Positions 61,785-64,000 of a stretch of 64,000 bases of DNA are shown in pieces. How positions within the stretch are numbered: position 1 is the first letter of the stretch; each line of letters begins with the position of its first letter. The stretch is from Toxoplasma gondii ME49 (Eukaryota > Apicomplexa > Conoidasida > Eucoccidiorida > Sarcocystidae). Position numbers and translations under genes: made by a program. The stretch lies in contig NC_031479.1 of assembly GCF_000006565.2 (NCBI RefSeq), positions 2,568,289 through 2,632,288 on the forward strand, read 5' to 3'. Below the pieces are notes generated by a model that saw nothing but the letters and a program-made list of their open reading frames with translations, was not told where the DNA came from and ran no database searches.

Positions 61785-64000
61785 TCGGTTGTCGGAGCGG
61801 TTCCGCTCTGTGCGCAGTGCCAGCTCCGGGCGTCACACAAAGTTGCCTTTTATCCTCATATGTTCCTGACAGATGCTAAACGTTTATCATATTTACTTGG
61901 ATTTAAGATCCCCGCGAACGGCACCACACGAGACAAACAGAGATTCATGCGGTGTCATCGGGTTGACGTCGTGTGTTTACGGAAGGCACGTTTCTTTTCG
62001 GTACACTGAATGCTGGGAAATCATCGAAATCTCCACGTCAAGGAGCCCATGAAGAAGCCTGTCAGGGTGCAAGTTTCCAAGGTTCGGGTATCAAAGCTTT
62101 TTTCCGCGACTGCCTTTGTTTTCCTGTGGGGCGACAAGTAATTTAAGCAGGAACGAGCCGCCTGAAAACCAGGATTTCCATGACTCGTTGACCATACGAA
62201 TGATGCCGTGTATGTATAGTGTCGCCCACGCCACGGCGCTGCCCTTCTCACTCTAGAGCGAAAGGTACTTTTTCGAAAAAGCGCTTCCCGTCAAGAACAG
62301 TGTCTCATCCTGAACGCTTTTTTCGAGGAAGCGACCTCGTTAAGAAGGCCCTGGCGCCACTCCCCGGGGTGCCTGAAGTACGCGTAGCGTTTATCGTCTC
62401 TGGTGGAGCAAACAACGGTGATGGATTCCCTCCCACAGTTCGTTCCGGAGCGTCTAGCCGCAGATTGTCACTGTTGTCGCACACTCGGCCTGCACAAAAT
62501 GTCTGCATGATTGTACCTACCCTGATTCCTGGTTTTGTATGGAAGCAGCTTTAACGCCCGACCTTGTTGGATGGTACCCCAATGACTCCCGCCCTAGAAC
62601 TGATTCTGCTGAATCCAGTCTCAATCAACTACAGTTCTGCCACCCAAACCTTTGCAGAATTTATTCTCATGACCCGTGCTGCAGCGCCATGGTCTTCTAC
62701 TTTGACCATGCTGCATTAAACTCACCTCACACTCGACTACACAGGTAACAACTCCTCGAGAACGGCGTTAGTCCGTTTATCCAGCGAAACAAACCTCATT
62801 GTTTTGCATGATCACCAGTTCAAGTGCCACAGCGTTTGCGGTACTTGCATGAAGTCACGAAGTTGAGTTGTCAAGCGATGCAGTGACCTAAGTGAAATGC
62901 AGACAGCTTCCTCTCTAGATTTGAGGATTTTCCTGTAGTCTGCGGTTGGGTCAGTAGTTGGGTGCAGTGTGCATGATCTCTTTGACTCCTGCGAATAGTC
63001 TAGACAGAATTCACTGCAATTTCCACTCGGATATAACTCACAATCGCTTCTAAGAATCATCCCTATCATGGTAGTACGCTCTTCTCAATGGGAACTAATC
63101 ACTTTTCCCCCCAGTTGTCTTGCCGCCGCTACCTGGCGAGGCCTTGCTTTGCTTCTCCACACAAAGTAATGTTGACGACTGGGAAATATAGCACTAAGCC
63201 AGACTGTCCACATGCGGCAGTTAAGCTTCAAGAAATCCCTCTTTTCCCCTCTCAAAACTTTGTAATACACGGACTATCGCGAGGCAGAAAATACTGCGAC
63301 AGGGTTCTTGGCCTTTTGCCGCGTCACCCCACGTCACGATTTAGCCGACTTTCTTCCGCAACCGCCTGAGTCTTTCCACGATATTTTGAGTTACTGGTAC
63401 GGAAATCGAATTATACTATGAGAGTTGAGCGAACAACTGCGACAGAAGTTTCGCTAGTTTTTATCCTAAAAAGGAACCGTGTCTTGCCTGCCGCTGCTGT
63501 CTCGCGCATGCATCGGCTCGGGAAAGTTGCATGGGGGCGCCAGTCAAGACGAAATGTGGAGTTCTTCGCTACAAAAAGAGCAAGATGCACATATTTTTTG
63601 ATAGCAAGAGACAGGTAAATGACAAGGACGACTATTGCCTTGAGAGAGAGGCAAGACCGGGGGACGAAACAAGCAACTGTCGTCGTGAAGGCGAAAACAA
63701 AGCCCCACGATGAGTCGCTGGGCTGCTGCAGCCGCCGCTGTTCTGCATTCGACTTGGTAAACATGGAGATTCCTACCCCGTCTGTTGACGCTTTTCTGTC
63801 GTGATGATATCACCTGTATTTTTAAATGGGTTGTTTCGAGGATTTTTTTCCTAGCGTCCGTTTTGCCCGTTTTCTCCCGTTACGAAAGATCGCAGCTCTC
63901 AATTGCAGGTGGCTGATGACCATGTAACACTCGAACGGCTGCGTTTGCCGTCTACCCCCAGAATTTTCGGAAGGGTTCCCGTTTCCACTTGTTTTTTTAA
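61785..64000. other. Downstream intergenic region to window end
   Basis: Follows the IMPACT homologue. Only short ORFs without recognisable content are present on either strand; no gene, RNA gene or notable repeat could be supported. A 5' exon of a neighbouring gene just outside the window cannot be excluded. Confidence 0.5.

Overview
The window looks like nuclear DNA of a tissue-cyst-forming coccidian close to Toxoplasma gondii. The assignment rests on several features: intron-dense genes with GT..AG introns of about 0.1-1.5 kb, very long low-complexity (Ser/Arg/Glu-rich) insertions inside conserved domains, many (TA)n microsatellites in introns and intergenic DNA, frequent GCATGC/TGCATGCA palindromes, and one intronic insert that reads as an AT-rich plastid-type 23S rRNA, as expected for an apicoplast-bearing parasite. 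Species cannot be fixed without a database search. Exon models below were built by hand from reading frame, splice dinucleotides and phase. In every model the exon lengths sum to a multiple of three (for the truncated first gene, after the two bases that complete its first codon).

Layout. (1) 37-4736 (+): 3' half of a DEAH-box splicing helicase of the PRP22/DHX8 type, 7 exons, 5' end outside the window. (2) 6736-18355 (-): a 6-exon gene for a 3,015-residue protein carrying a Sec7 Arf-GEF domain, a PH-like domain and a TBC Rab-GAP domain on one chain. This is the most striking gene here; its Sec7 glutamate is present but its TBC glutamine finger is replaced. Genes 1 and 2 converge on a 2-kb 3' region. 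(3) 21999-32520 (+): a 16-exon AAA ATPase of the fidgetin/katanin/spastin/Vps4 clade, 743 residues, divergent from gene 2 across a 3.6-kb gap. One intron contains a fragment of apicoplast 23S rRNA and another a 25-bp tandem repeat. (4) 33875-34273 (-): a small secreted protein with a signal peptide, two hydrophobic segments and a basic tail, dense-granule-like in layout. (5) 37077-48943 (-): a 15-exon gene for a ~1,807-residue helical protein with a degenerate RAP-like C-terminus, probably an organellar RNA-binding factor. (6) 52546-54199 (-): a two-exon gene of unknown function, 398 residues. (7) 59589-61784 (+): a two-exon IMPACT/YIH1 homologue (RWD plus IMPACT domains), 482 residues.

The genes do not form an operon-like system. 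They are housekeeping functions typical of a eukaryotic chromosome: splicing, Arf/Rab membrane traffic, AAA remodelling, organellar RNA, and translational control through GCN2. Between them are long gaps (2.8-5.4 kb) rich in TA repeats, in which I recognise no further genes. The gaps hold some unassigned ORFs and hairpins, noted as findings.
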